NCBI GenBank assembly: GCA_024704765.1
Contig: JAKMXF010000166.1
Span: 304,699-368,698, forward strand
Reading direction: 5' to 3'
Length of the DNA stretch: 64,000 nt
Source: Oopsacas minuta
Taxonomy: Eukaryota > Porifera > Hexactinellida > Lyssacinosida > Leucopsacidae
Shown: one piece after another, positions 42,101 through 53,333 of the stretch
How the letters are laid out: the number at the start of each line of letters is the position of its first letter
How positions within the stretch are numbered: position 1 is the stretch's first letter
Program-made: the position numbers and the translations under genes
Notes under the pieces: model-generated
Told to the model about the DNA's origin: nothing
The model's database searches: none
Seen by the model: the letters and a program-made list of their open reading frames with translations, nothing else

Positions 42101-44747
42101 CTTAATCGATCCATGAAAGTTCGATTACCATGCGAACACAAAGTGTTCGTAAGCCTTGCAACGAGCAAGCCAAGCGGCTTGAACTGATTCATTGCGATAT
42201 AGGAACTTTTATTGATTGCTTAATTATAACTTTTAAGTACATTGTTGGCAATAATAAAAATATATTTTCTTTCCCATGAAACAATTAGCTATTAATTATC
42301 TCTCATTTCACAATTGCCTCATTGAGAAATGTATTATCATAGATTGCTATGTATTATTACATGATTTTTATCCAATCTTCTCTTTTCTTACTGATAAAGT
42401 ATCTAATAATTATTTAAATAATTCATTTTGAATTAATCTCTGCTGAAAGGAAGGTTTGTTTAATTCGTTTGAATAATGAGTAGTGGTTGAGTTTATTTCC
42501 ACAACTGCGCTATCATTTCTTTCTCTAGACAACTTCATATTTCATTCTACTACACATTCTATCTTTTGTGTGATGTGATAATAGTTCGCATTTTGCTCAT
42601 CTTCTTGCTATATAAACTTAGAAATTTTCTAGTGCTGTATGGTTTTGATAGTGTGTAATTGGAATGTTCCTGTCCCTGCCAATTCATAAATTTGGTGTCA
42701 ACCTCAATTATTCTTCTAACCAATATTACACCTCATCATTTATTTTAACCACATTATAATCTCAGATCCAATTAAATGCTGTTAGTAATAACGTAAAAGG
42801 ATTACATTGACGTAATTATGTCTTTCACACATTGTCTCATTAAACCAAATATTATTATACGTATTAACCATTAATTAAATCAGGATTCTGTATGGTATTT
42901 TCCTACAATAAGAAGCCAATATTCTGTTCATTCAGAGGTTTATTATTGCAAGCTTTCTCTAATCTATAATAGAATTACTAAACGTGTATTTATACGTACT
43001 AATTCATGCAGTTTATTCTAATAATTAATTAATTATTATTCATGTATGATCTAAACACGCTCGAATTACTCTACTAACTCGCTCTATTTGATATGGTTTT
43101 AATGAAGAATGCTCTGTAACTGCATACATATATTCATACATCATGATTATCATATTAACTTGCTTTTTGATATCCTAACCATTATATATATTTACTTATT
43201 TTCCAGGTAAAACAGCAATCGATCTAACAGAGAGTTCTAACATTAAACAGATTCTCTCCGACCCAAAACAGAGTAGAAATCGAGGAAAGAAGAGTAAACA
43301 ATTCCAACAAATTCCAGCTCTTCCCTCCAGTGACAACGAAGATTCCTCATTCGTATTCACTTACGCTGAATTTGATTCTCCCACTGAGAAACACTCTCTC
43401 CCTTCTGATACGCCTTCTTCCTTACCTCCTGAAAAATCAGACCCCATTCCCTCTGGGATTAGTGGTACCCTTGACAGTTACACTTCTAAGTGGGCGAGTG
43501 AGTCTAGCACTGACGAGACACGAGAGAGCGAATTGAGTCCAACAATTGTTTCAAAATTATCGAAATTAACTTCTGAACATCCCAAGATGATACACAACAG
43601 AAATTCAAACAATTCTGAGAAGAAAAAGAAAAAGCATAAAAAAGATTTACGTCACGAGAAAGTATCTAGATCCAGTGATAAGAAATTATTCTCTCAAGAA
43701 GATGAGACCCCTTCCAAGTCTTCTGATAACGAATTATTCCGTCTAAACTCTCCAATGGAGGAGGGAACACCCCAGAAACGATCCCAGCAACAATCTGATA
43801 GGAACAAGAGTGATACAGTGAAGCACAAAAAGAAGGAGTCTTCTAATACTATTTCTATTCATCACAGAGATATATCCACACATATTTCTCCTGTAGAACA
43901 TACTCCATATGTTTCTGCTCCTAAACCAGGAAAGTCAATATCTCAGGGCAAACAGAAACGATTGTCTAAGCGAACAGCTGATTTATTATCCGACACATCT
44001 GATGAGAATCATGTAACTTTCAAATCTAAACTAGACACTGATAAAGTTTCCAAATCCTCCGACCAGAAAGAAGGTGTTGTCTCTCTCCTGGATGACCTAT
44101 CCTGGATCTCAGAGCTACCTCCTCCTAAACGGATCCGTCCTGTCAACCATTCCACCCTTGTACAGAGGAGATGTGAAAAATCCAATCCATCCATCCTCCC
44201 TACTAACTATGAGGAGTTCTTATCCTACCGACAGGATTACCCTTCCAATCGTATCGACCCTACAGGTCCTCTCGTACACTCATACAACTTCCCTCCTGAT
44301 CTTATGGCTTTGTACGAGGAACAAGAGAGAGCTCGTCTTGTTATTGCCAAAAGACACACCCAAGAAAGAGAACAGCTGGAGCTAACATATGAACAGGAAT
44401 TATTAAGAGTATATCAGCGATCAGCTCGTGCTACCCCACCACCCAGTGCGTGTGCTGTCCTCTCTTCTGCTTCAAGACTACAGCAAGGGATCAACTCCCC
44501 TATAGTCTCTCCCTTAGATCCTCCCACTCAACAATATGATCCTAACCTCTTAAGGAATTTAGTTCAAGACTTGTATGACAAATTTAAGAAACTAATCCAG
44601 AACCTGACTGCTAGACAGAAATCGGATTGTGATGCTCTTTATTTCACTCAAATAGAATCATGGGATAGCTGTGTACAGTCACAAAGCACAGTTCAACCTC
44701 CTGTAATAGACTCAAACAAACAAATAACAACTACACATCTCGTTTAA
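39195..44747 (+). CDS. ANKRD11/12-like: ANKRD11/ANKRD12-like ankyrin-repeat nuclear protein, three exons
   Basis: Exons 39195-39650, 40366-40585 and 43207-44747 join in frame across GT-AG introns of 715 and 2,621 bases, giving 738 residues; vertebrate ANKRD11/12 are about 2,000-2,600. Ankyrin repeats (about 130-235) read NAQGETPLHLASIRGE, NAGWTPLHEAANFGH, DRETPLHDAALSGHEK, KDGKTAIDL. A long Ser/Lys-rich region with clusters of basic residues follows. The C-terminal domain has PPDLMALYEEQERARLVIAK, YEQELLRVYQRSAR and LRNLVQDLYDKF, matching the conserved C-terminal region of ANKRD11/12. Those proteins recruit histone deacetylases to nuclear receptor coactivators. The central region is much shorter here. 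The start ATG has an acceptor-like AG 5 bases upstream. Confidence 0.85.
39853..40309. mobile_element. MITE in ANKRD intron 1
   Basis: Left end around TAATCGGACACTTCGTCGCC is matched inversely at right (GGCGACAAAGTGTCCGCCAT). About 35-40 bases align at each end over a 457-bp span. Non-coding. Confidence 0.6.
40586..43206 (+). other. Large intron 2 of the ANKRD gene
   Basis: 2.6 kb with GT…AG borders (GTAAAT, TTTTCCAG). Contains a short run of TTGCA-type motifs (about 41,800-41,955: GTAACAATGTTGCAAG, GCAACAATGTGCAAT, TGTAACCTTATTGCATCG). No nested gene was recognised. Confidence 0.6.
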
Positions 44748-45612
44748 TTGTGTATATACATAAATACAGTCAATCTGAAGCATCATATATTGATTCACTT
44801 TGTTCATTCCAATTGAAAATTATTTGTTAACTCGCGTATGTATTTCTTTAATATACTTTGTGAGTATAGTTGGTAGATTGTTTTGGTAATTTGAATAATA
44901 TTTTGAATTTGATAATGATGAACTCATTATTTTGATCACTGTAATCTAATGAGATTATATTATGATTGACTTCATTACGAATTTGTTTATTGTACTATTT
45001 TATACAAGCCAGGATACTTTCTAGTCACTGAGGTCCTAAATAAAAGTTCTATTTACTCTACATTTATTGGAAATGAGGAAATGAAGTGATGCCCACCGTG
45101 AGGACCAGAGATATATGGATGAGTCCGTGCCTTGTACGATTGTACATTCCGTAATGCACTGACTCTGCAATATATTGTTGTAGTTTTCAATTAGTTTATG
45201 TATGTATGATGTATATTCTATTTGGCTGTAATCAACAAATAATACAAATGCGAACTTTTGAAGAAGAAACAAGCCTTCTTTATTGATGCTGCCTTTTGTA
45301 TATTGAACTGATGACAATCTCTCTGATAGCAGTGCTTTGATCTAATAATTATTTCTATTACGCACTTCGTTCACTGAGTTGTCATATCACTCTACTTTGT
45401 TGCTGAGAATATTTGTAAATATGTTCACAACTATCATGTTTGTCGAAGAAATGTTTAGTGAATGTGATAGCTATTGGAAAAGAAATTGGGGTCCCAATCT
45501 CTGGGCCTTTCTCCAATCCCGGGATTGAATTAACAATTCTATCATCCTATAAATATGTCTACGAAATAAATAAAATATAACCTCGTTAATACAAACACCA
45601 ACGGAGGGTCAA
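44748..45612. other. Intergenic spacer up to the palindrome
   Basis: AT-rich. A possible polyadenylation signal AATAAA for the ANKRD gene lies at about 45,039. A TA-flanked MITE begins near 45,580 and is cut by the palindrome boundary. The 93-codon minus-strand frame at 45036-45317 is unconvincing. Confidence 0.45.
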
Positions 45613-45758
45613 AATTTGTTCGCTTTATCCTGAGTTTGTATTAACCGGAGTAAATCCAATTGAATAACCATTATAGGGCCCTGATATTGTGTAAATATTT
45701 GTTCGTCTTATCCCGAAATTCGTATTAACCGTGTTTGTATTAACCAAGTTCCACTGTG
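45580..45758. mobile_element. Tigger/pogo-like MITE spanning the left palindrome boundary
   Basis: Left end CCTCGTTAATACAAACACC; right end, read on the other strand, CACAGTGGAACTTGGTTAAT. Inner inverted copies of AATACAAAC, TTTGTTCG(C/T)(T/C)TTATCC and GTATTAACC are present. Bases from 45,613 belong to the palindrome arm; those to the left do not. A mirror copy occupies 62,097-62,243 and fades within about 20 bases beyond. Confidence 0.65.
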
Positions 45759-45890
45759 TAACGGAAAAGCATTAAAGTAATAATATTTATCTCTGATTAA
45801 TGTTTTAGTGATATTAATATACTAATCGTGATTATTTCTCTCATTGTATCGAAAAAAACAAAGAGTATTGATAGATTCATTATTAAGTTT

Positions 45891-45956
45891 ATGACTCTAA
45901 CCTCTTGAGAATTTAGTTCAAGACTTGTATAACAAATTGAATAAACTGATACAGAG
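45891..45956 (+). pseudogene. Fragment copied from the ANKRD11/12-like C-terminal coding region
   Basis: About 66 bases (…CTAACCTCTTGAGAATTT…) closely match 44,536-44,602 of the ANKRD gene (…CTAACCTCTTAAGGAATTT…), which encodes LLRNLVQDLYDKFKKLIQ. The copy is out of frame with a stop. A mirror copy is at 61,899-61,964. Confidence 0.65.
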
Positions 45957-46345
45957 GTAAGCAGCTGGTGAAAATACTCGTCCTGCTTCTACTCATTGCA
46001 TTAATATCTTAGCAAGAGATCCTGGGATTGGGAACCCTAATTAGAAATGATTCCACACTACTTGTTAAGCCAAAAATCATACTTTTAATAGAAATCTCTG
46101 ATGAGATAAACAATTATATTGCACGTGAGGAGGAAATAGAAAGATTAGTATAGATTTAGGCTACACAGCAATCTACATATGTATATCCCTTTCTATATGG
46201 AGGTGTAATTGAAATTTATAAGAAACATTCCCTCTGTCCTATCAATTGTTAGTCTCATCTCTCACTGAAAAATAGGAATTAAATCGATGGATTTTGTAAC
46301 TTGAGAGTTGAGTATGAATGAATGTGAATACATTTCTAATAGAAC

Positions 46346-46490
46346 CATAATATTATGTTCTTAATCAGATATAAGTAAGGATTATTGTGAATTGTATTTG
46401 CTTTACTAAAACTTATTCAAATCTTCACATAAATAAACTACAGGTAAGTTGGTTCTATGCCTTGGTGTCTTTCCGACACCTTATATAAAG
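46346..46490 (+). ncRNA. Structured repeat with a consensus 5' splice site, copy B (left arm)
   Basis: Same block order as copy A. The hairpin is GGTGTC-tttcc-GACACC (46464-46480), with the splice-site-like CAGGTAAGTTGG starting at 46441. It differs from copy A at many unpaired positions, while the stem is kept by a compensatory pair. Function unknown. Confidence 0.35.
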
Positions 46491-46894
46491 TTAAGAGGGA
46501 TTACTTTTATGTAAATCAAATTTCGTTAAAAGATGATGAATATCCATTGTAATTGCAATTCAAATGCATGATAAAGCTAATTATTCACCTCAATAGATCT
46601 GGTAGCTGTGTACGTATGTTATGTTACATGAATCGATTTGTCATCATATTCAATCTTCATACGTAATAACCAATATGCAACACTTGATGGTATCTATGAG
46701 TACACTGAGGATCATGATGTATACGGACGTGGGAAGGTTCATATAATTTCACATATTGTGAGTTTGTGTTCTCCCAGATACAAGATATGTCCATAAACTG
46801 ATGTATCTTCTAGATACTTATGTGTCCATGCTACCTACTCCTTGCAATCAATATTCCTACGTGCCAGGCACTTGGTTTTGGTGGGCATTGCTTG

Positions 46895-47378
46895 CCCCTT
46901 ACCAAAGTTATCGTTTCCACTTCAACCTCTAGGAGGAACACTGTCAAGGGACCTGGTTTAGTCTGAGGGTCAAAAACCGTTTTGTACAGGAACGTCATAT
47001 TGGCCTACCTAAAATTATGCTCATAGTCATCTGCGATTGAAGATGTTTGTTCGAATTATCACCTCCGTATCGAACCATTATTTCCTCAATAACTTATCTG
47101 CAGTAACCAATCCAATAATATCTAGGTAATCACATATACCGGAAGGAGTCCTGATTAAATCCTACCATGTTATGTCCCGTAATATTCCCGACCTCATTCT
47201 CATTTACAAGGACACCGTTTCCGGTATTATTCATCTTAAATAGGACCCTATCACACCCAAATACCAATATATCCGAGTCCTGGCTGATGACTGCATGTGC
47301 TAGACCCCTCTTATCCATATAGACCGACAGCGCGTCCGCTTCACAAGGCGCCACTTCACACTGAATTCCTTCCTTTGC
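46895..47378 (-). pseudogene. EXO1-like nuclease fragment (left arm)
   Basis: Exact mirror of 60477-60960, described there. Carries the APCEADA and SQDSDILVFG active-site stretches, with the same stops and deletion. Confidence 0.75.
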
Positions 47379-47571
47379 TCAGGTGTGTTGATAGGATTCA
47401 TCCACCACACTTATGGATTTTACCTCTGAACACGCCCAGGGCTGAATCAATATATTATTTTGACACCATTTCTTATTCTATCAAGTACAAAAACACTCTA
47501 AGTCTGTTATATACAAGAGTATATGACTAATATATTATGAAAAATATATCTACAAGTTATAATGCTGGTAA

Positions 47572-48822
47572 CTATTTTATATTAATTTGAAGAGTTATGC
47601 TGTCTTCTTTACAATCTTTATCTTCTAATATTTCAGTCTTTGAAATTAATAAAGGACGCCAAAAACCTTCATTTCTCACCTCACTAGGTCTGAGTAGTGT
47701 ATTCATAATTAGTATTACTGTTAATGTGATTGAGAAGAATAAACGTATATTTGTATCTGATAGGCCAGTGTAGTTTATCATCGTAAGCTCCTTTCATATT
47801 ATAAATCAATACATGTACTTTACCTGTATTCCACCGATCCCATAGAATAATCCCCTGACACTTGTATAAACCTACATAGAATGGATCACTGTAAGTATAT
47901 TCTCTGTTTTCTATCTTCTATTTAACACTTTTAATCTTCCATTCCAATTGTCCTGTAGATAGAGGTAGAGCCGTAAAATATCAAGTTTATCTTCCAGTAG
48001 TTTATTATCTTTAGATGTTTCAATTTGTTTCTGATTGACTATAAGTACCAGCTGTATTAGTATAGCTATACCCATGATAACTAGTGCTGATATCACCCAT
48101 ATACTCCTCGTCCTAGAAGTATTCCATCTATCCAAATTGCTTATTTCAAATTCCTTCATATCCATTTTCTCTCTCAGCTGATTTAATTCACATAGCAATA
48201 ATTTCTGATGACTAATCATTTTCTTAGTTATATGTGTGTCCAGGTCCTTTCTTGCAATTTCAATTGTCTCACAACCCACTTCCTTATAAGGACATATAAC
48301 CACACCATCTGGATTGCCCAGACAAATTCTAGCGTGTTCTTTTGTTCTGTTAGCTTGTACTTCTTTTCTACAGTACTTGCACCTTTGATTTCGGAAGGGA
48401 CACTCTTTCTGGTGTCCCAATGTGTCACATTTTTGTAACACCTTTCCACATCCTTTCTGACATTTCATTTTCTCTTTAACACAACCATTCATGTGTTCCT
48501 CAATATTGTTCAGCTTTCCTGAACAATCACAACCTCGTATTGATGGAGGACATCTGCATTTCAGTTCCCTTACAAACTCCTCTACTTGCTCATCAACTTC
48601 CCCGCCTCTACCTTCTGTACAATTTGTACAGAATGTCTTGCCTTCAGAGATCTGTGGTTTTATGCTAATTCCATCACATTTTGAACAGAATATGAATTTC
48701 TTCATATTCTCGTGGACCTATTCCTTGAGTAGGCCTGCTCGATACCCTCCTGTCTTTTCCCTCCTATCCACGTCGATGAGAGTAGTTGTAGAGTCTGGTG
48801 TTACAGGTTCTCTCTCTGCCAT
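47572..48822 (-). pseudogene. TRAF-type zinc-finger/MATH gene, broken (left arm)
   Basis: Exact mirror of 59033-60283, described there. It carries the same in-frame TAG (48718-48720) and the same frame shifts, so the lesions predate the duplication or are shared assembly content. Confidence 0.75.
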
Positions 48823-50160
48823 GTATTTACTCACTTGTTTACTTGTTTGTTAGTTATCACTTATCAGTTAGTTACAGTTCTGTGCTGTAATTCAATAGCT
48901 ATTACATAGGAGATTAATTTCAATAGTTACTTGTGAATATTAAACACTCTGCAAAGGTGTGAAATATGATTAAACATATGATAAACATGATCATGTGCAT
49001 ATTCCCGGCTCTAACCTTCTAGAATCTAGAAGGTGTAAAAATATAATTTACGTAATCATAATATACGATTATCGACACAAACTTGTGCTAATGTGGCATA
49101 AGAATATCCTAATTGGGTTATTGGGATAGTTCAAGTCGTGGGCTACATTGTCGCTTTTATGAGCCAACCGATTAGAATTATAGTGCTCGAGTTATTTACC
49201 AAATTGTGTCACACAACGACACTATATATAAAGCCAAATCCGTCAATTAGAAACTTTTTTCATTAACATAGAATGCAGTTTTGTGTGTTGCAGTATCAAC
49301 TTTATACTATACCCTACTATTTTACACATTTATGCTCAGTTGTAAAAGTCTACAATCTGAGATTTCTGGACAGAATTGGAAATATCTAATTGTTACCGGG
49401 AATTATTCAGTGTAGGAATGGTGCATTAAATGTTATCATACCAGATAACTGTTAATGAATCCGTTTTTAGCTTAACTACAATATCCCACATTCATATTAC
49501 ACAATTCATGATAATTACGCAAATAATACACGAAATTATGTGAAATTAAGTAGTCCTTAGCCATGAGTAATTCTGGATACAATCGATTTCAACATTTCCA
49601 TCTGTTCTCAAGTGATGTTCTATCGTATTCAATAGGTATTACGAGTGAGTGAAAATTTAAGGTTCGACCACTCCAGAAATGTCAAGGGGGAAATTTCCGA
49701 GTGCATGATATTCAAAAAAAAAAATCAAGCATAAAGATTTAAATGGTGGTTCCATAGCAATAATGGGGTAAGAATAAAGTGTTAATGATCCTATTAATAA
49801 GAATGTTTCATGTTGTAAATGGGAGGGCAAGAACGGACAAATGGGGGGCATTGCCTCCCCCTCAGTTACACCACTGGTCATCTATAAGAAAGCACTTCAC
49901 AACATTTTCAATGAAACCTAAATATTACACACCTCAAAAAATACTTATCGTATGATTGGAAGTAATTATAGAATTAGTGCTACAAAATACACTACTGGCC
50001 TAGCATACAAATGAGTAGTAAATAAAGACTGGAGAATAGATATGAACAGAAGTAAATACAACAACAGACGCCTGACTAAATAGTATACCAAGGAAACATA
50101 AAGACATTATCCATACAATGAACTCAACAATCAGCTGATGATACTGCCATTCTAGTCTGG
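48823..50160. other. Spacer between the broken TRAF-like gene and the receptor gene (left arm)
   Basis: AT-rich. Near 49,840-49,880 a stretch reading on the minus strand as CAGTGGTGTAACTGAGGGGG has the look of a transposon terminus, but no matching end was found. Mirrored at 57,695-59,032. Confidence 0.4.
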
Positions 50161-51933
50161 TCAGATGTCGAAGTTCGTTTCAACCTGTAGAGCTACATTA
50201 GCATGTTTCAAGGTTTCAACTTCTGATTCGGGAAGTGGGTTTCCTATTATGGGTGCTACCTCTTTCATTCTGTCTAATTCAGCAATTGTAGGATTATATT
50301 CTGGAACATATTTTGTATATAACCCTCTGAAATGATAGAGAAGGAACAAGATTACCACGATTAACAGGACTAATAATATGATTAGAACGAAAATTATCAC
50401 AGCAAACACCACTATTATATATTCAGTCTCACCAAAGTTCGAGATTTGAGGGCTTATGGTGATGAATTCGCAGTCGCTATTGTTTGAAGTGGAGATGTTG
50501 TATCCCTCAAAACAGGAACAATAAAATGAACCAATTGTGTTGGTACAATTCTGTGAACAACCTCCATTGTTTACCCCACACTCATTCACATCATTGCAGA
50601 AAGTTTCATTGAGATTAACGAATCCCTCGCCACAGTCACATGTGTATGAACCAAGTGTGTTAATACAGTTACCTTGACATGTAATACTACTGTCTTCACA
50701 CTCATCTATGTCTGAGCATACGAAACTACTATTATTGTATAAGGCACGTTCTGGTGGATAAGTACAATTACAACCAGTCTCTGTATCAACTCTATACCAA
50801 TTATAACCCTGACAGACTATTGAATCGTTGAAACACGGATAATCGGGGTTAACACATCCCACATAGAGGCTGGGATCATCGACTTGGAGGCCTGGGTTTC
50901 CTGGACAAAAATTGTATGAGTCTAGTTCTATTTCGACATTATATACGTCTTCTAGTATGTAGATCCATTCTGTTTCACAGGTGCAATCGAATGCAATGTA
51001 TTCAAAAGACAAGTAACTTAATTGTGGAAATTGTTCAAATATTTCTGGACTCAAAAGCGTTGGATTATAATTGTCGAGGTGGATTTGTGTAATGCTTTTG
51101 GCTAGTGTAAGGGTTGATAGTGGAAATGATGGATTAAGCCCCAAGCGAACATCTTCTAATGCATCCAAATCAATGAAAGTGTATTCTCCAACCGTAGTTA
51201 TGTCATTATTGGAAAGATAAATTGTATCCAATTCATGTAAACCATCAAATGTACAGTCATATAACTCGTGGATTTCATTGTTATTTATACTCAATCGTCT
51301 TAACTTGTATGTGCCTTTAAATGAATCTGACATTAATTTTGTTATGCCTCCGGATTCCCAATATAACTTCTCCAATTTATCCAGCCCCCCGACAAGAGTT
51401 CGATCAATGACACGACTTGACTCTTCTCTTATAAACGAGCTTTCGACTTCAATTTCTATGAGATGTATATTTTGTGAGAAAAATGGCATCAAATTCGATC
51501 CTAACGTAGTAGCTTCGTAGTACTCCAAGTTCGGGAAATACGTAAAGAAGTCGTTATGGTTAATAAACACCTCATAGTAGTAAAAAATCAATTTAGTCAC
51601 GTTATAATTTATCGTAGAAGTTTCAACAAAAATGGGTTCATAGAATTGATTTTCTATTTCCAAAATTTCTATGTTACTAGGAATATTTATATTCAACGTA
51701 GTACCAGCACCTCCCACCAGTATTTCAATATCAAGATAATGGTAACTTCCCTGAGAACATTCATAGATTTTTTCCTGTATTGCTTCTGTATCATGCCCGC
51801 GAACTTCACAGTCTAGTTCATCACCGTCCTCAAAGCATGTCACTATTGTATTCCCACAATTACCACTGACTAAAACAGCTGAATGTCTGAAAACGAGAAT
51901 ACATAATAATAGTACCTTGCTTATTGATTTCAT
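50161..51933 (-). CDS. LRR and EGF single-pass membrane receptor (left arm copy)
   Basis: Mirror of 55922-57694 with identical 590-residue translation; the domain description is given there. The frame is intact in this arm too. If the palindrome is real, the genome has two convergent-looking copies facing away from the loop; if it is an assembly fold-back, there is one gene. Confidence 0.85.
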   Translation of the reverse strand: MKSISKVLLLCILVFRHSAVLVSGNCGNTIVTCFEDGDELDCEVRGHDTEAIQEKIYECSQGSYHYLDIEILVGGAGTTLNINIPSNIEILEIENQFYEPIFVETSTINYNVTKLIFYYYEVFINHNDFFTYFPNLEYYEATTLGSNLMPFFSQNIHLIEIEVESSFIREESSRVIDRTLVGGLDKLEKLYWESGGITKLMSDSFKGTYKLRRLSINNNEIHELYDCTFDGLHELDTIYLSNNDITTVGEYTFIDLDALEDVRLGLNPSFPLSTLTLAKSITQIHLDNYNPTLLSPEIFEQFPQLSYLSFEYIAFDCTCETEWIYILEDVYNVEIELDSYNFCPGNPGLQVDDPSLYVGCVNPDYPCFNDSIVCQGYNWYRVDTETGCNCTYPPERALYNNSSFVCSDIDECEDSSITCQGNCINTLGSYTCDCGEGFVNLNETFCNDVNECGVNNGGCSQNCTNTIGSFYCSCFEGYNISTSNNSDCEFITISPQISNFGETEYIIVVFAVIIFVLIILLVLLIVVILFLLYHFRGLYTKYVPEYNPTIAELDRMKEVAPIIGNPLPESEVETLKHANVALQVETNFDI

Positions 51934-53333
51934 TGTTAGCTTGTTTGTTAAGAATATTATTGTTATAATTAACTATGGGGTACTTCTCTTATTTATATGT
52001 CAGACTAGACAAGTTTTCTATAAATTTATTCAGTGCTATTGTACAGCTTCCTCGAACATTTGCAATGTTATCACGCACCGCACTTTCACCTTGGGAGGTT
52101 CTTCTACTGTAGTGTTTGTTAAGAAGAAATATTTTGTGAAACGTGACCTATATTGCAAGAAACTTACAGTAGGTAAGTTCGTCATTTATTTCATTACGTG
52201 TCATATTTCTATTTGTTTAATGGACACTAAATTTAGTAATCCACAAGAAAGTGTAGAATTGCAATTACGTACATTTGAAATTGATAATTTGGTAAATCTG
52301 TTGAAATGGTTATTTTATTCACAAATAGAGGATTTCATCTTTCCTACTTACAATCTTTCTCAATTTAAGATACATCATTAAATTTGTGATACAATAATAT
52401 TATTCCATGCAAAGTAGGAATATTCCTACTTGGCGTGAGAATTTATGCATTGTGAAATATTAACGGGTGTTATTTCCAATTTATTTCAACAATTACAATT
52501 ATCGAATCACTTCCTGATGGCATCTCTGACACCAAGGGAAATTTCTTCACCTAAATCCAAATAGTAAAGTACACGCATGAATACAACGTATTTTGATAGA
52601 CTAATTCGATAAAAATGATTCTCACCATGGCAATATCCCTTCAAATACACCAACCAACAACGAGGGGCAAGCCAAGCATCCAAACAACTCCCTATAGGTA
52701 TGTGTGACATTATTCCGAGGGAAAATATCTTAATAGATAATATACATATTCCAAATTTGTTGCGCCTAGTAGGAATATTCCTATTTGCCACGAAACAATA
52801 TCATATAATGAAGTGTCATCCACAAACTACATCTATATTATTGAATCTCAATTGTTGTTTGTTTGTTTGTCTGTTGTCAAGGAAAGCATTACAATTACAT
52901 TTCAATTCTTCGAACCCAATTACAATTAATTACAATTGCACTGTATGAATATTAACTTTTAATTATGAATGCAGTAATCCAATTTAGTAGAATTATGACT
53001 TATCTTGCAAACTAAACAAATTGCGAGACTAAAGACAAATAATATACTGATCAAGAAGAATTATACTAAATTTAAGAAAGGATAATACTATATAAAATTA
53101 CTAATGATGTATTACACAGGCCAACAAAACATATTTTTGTTTCTGTTGCCTAAGATTTTAGATTGAATTTAGACTATATTTGCTGTGCTGAGTTCGAAAA
53201 TGGCATCGGCTTTGCTGGATTGGCTCTTGATTTTAGTCTACATTTATGTTTATATTGTTAGTTACCTTTTTCAAATGTATATTCAATTTAATCAATAGTT
53301 TATAATTATAAGTATCTAGCATATTCCAACTCT
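51934..53333. other. Spacer between receptor and mobile-element gene (left arm)
   Basis: Contains an element with palindromic ends (52410-52790). A 154-codon open frame on the + strand (51917-52381) contains a good donor/acceptor pair (GTAAGTTCG … ACTAAATTTAG) and could be exons of an unrecognised gene, but nothing in it is familiar. Mirrored at 54,522-55,921. Confidence 0.4.
52410..52790. mobile_element. Small element with palindromic inverted ends (left arm)
   Basis: Both ends carry TAGGAATATTCCTA, itself a perfect palindrome, with asymmetric flanks that are inverted between ends: CTTGGCGTGAG at left and, on the opposite strand, CTAGGCGCAAC at right. Span about 380 bases. A 94-codon minus frame inside is not recognisable. 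Mirrored at 55,065-55,445. Confidence 0.45.

Larger units (their letters stand above)
45613..46894. other. Outer part of the left arm: non-coding with small relics
   Basis: Contains most of the boundary MITE, a 66-bp copy of ANKRD coding sequence (45891-45956) and structured-repeat copy B (46346-46490). No gene was seen. Mirrored at 60,961-62,243. Confidence 0.5.

Noticed and set aside
42110-42190. Possible tRNA-like fold (AAGCC…GGCTT segments)
   Set aside because: No A or B box and no acceptor stem; no convincing tRNA was found anywhere in the window.
46090-46130. CTGATGAG resembling a hammerhead ribozyme core
   Set aside because: No GAAA core partner at a workable distance and no flanking stems.
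49657-49881. 74-codon frame beginning MTSGVTEGEAMPP and its mirror
   Set aside because: Lies in sequence resembling a transposon end (GTGGTGTAACTGAGGGGG); not a plausible protein.
51917-52381. 154-codon open frame and its mirror at 55474-55938
   Set aside because: Overlaps the receptor gene's start region on the other strand and resembles no family; kept only as a note because of a donor/acceptor pair inside it.
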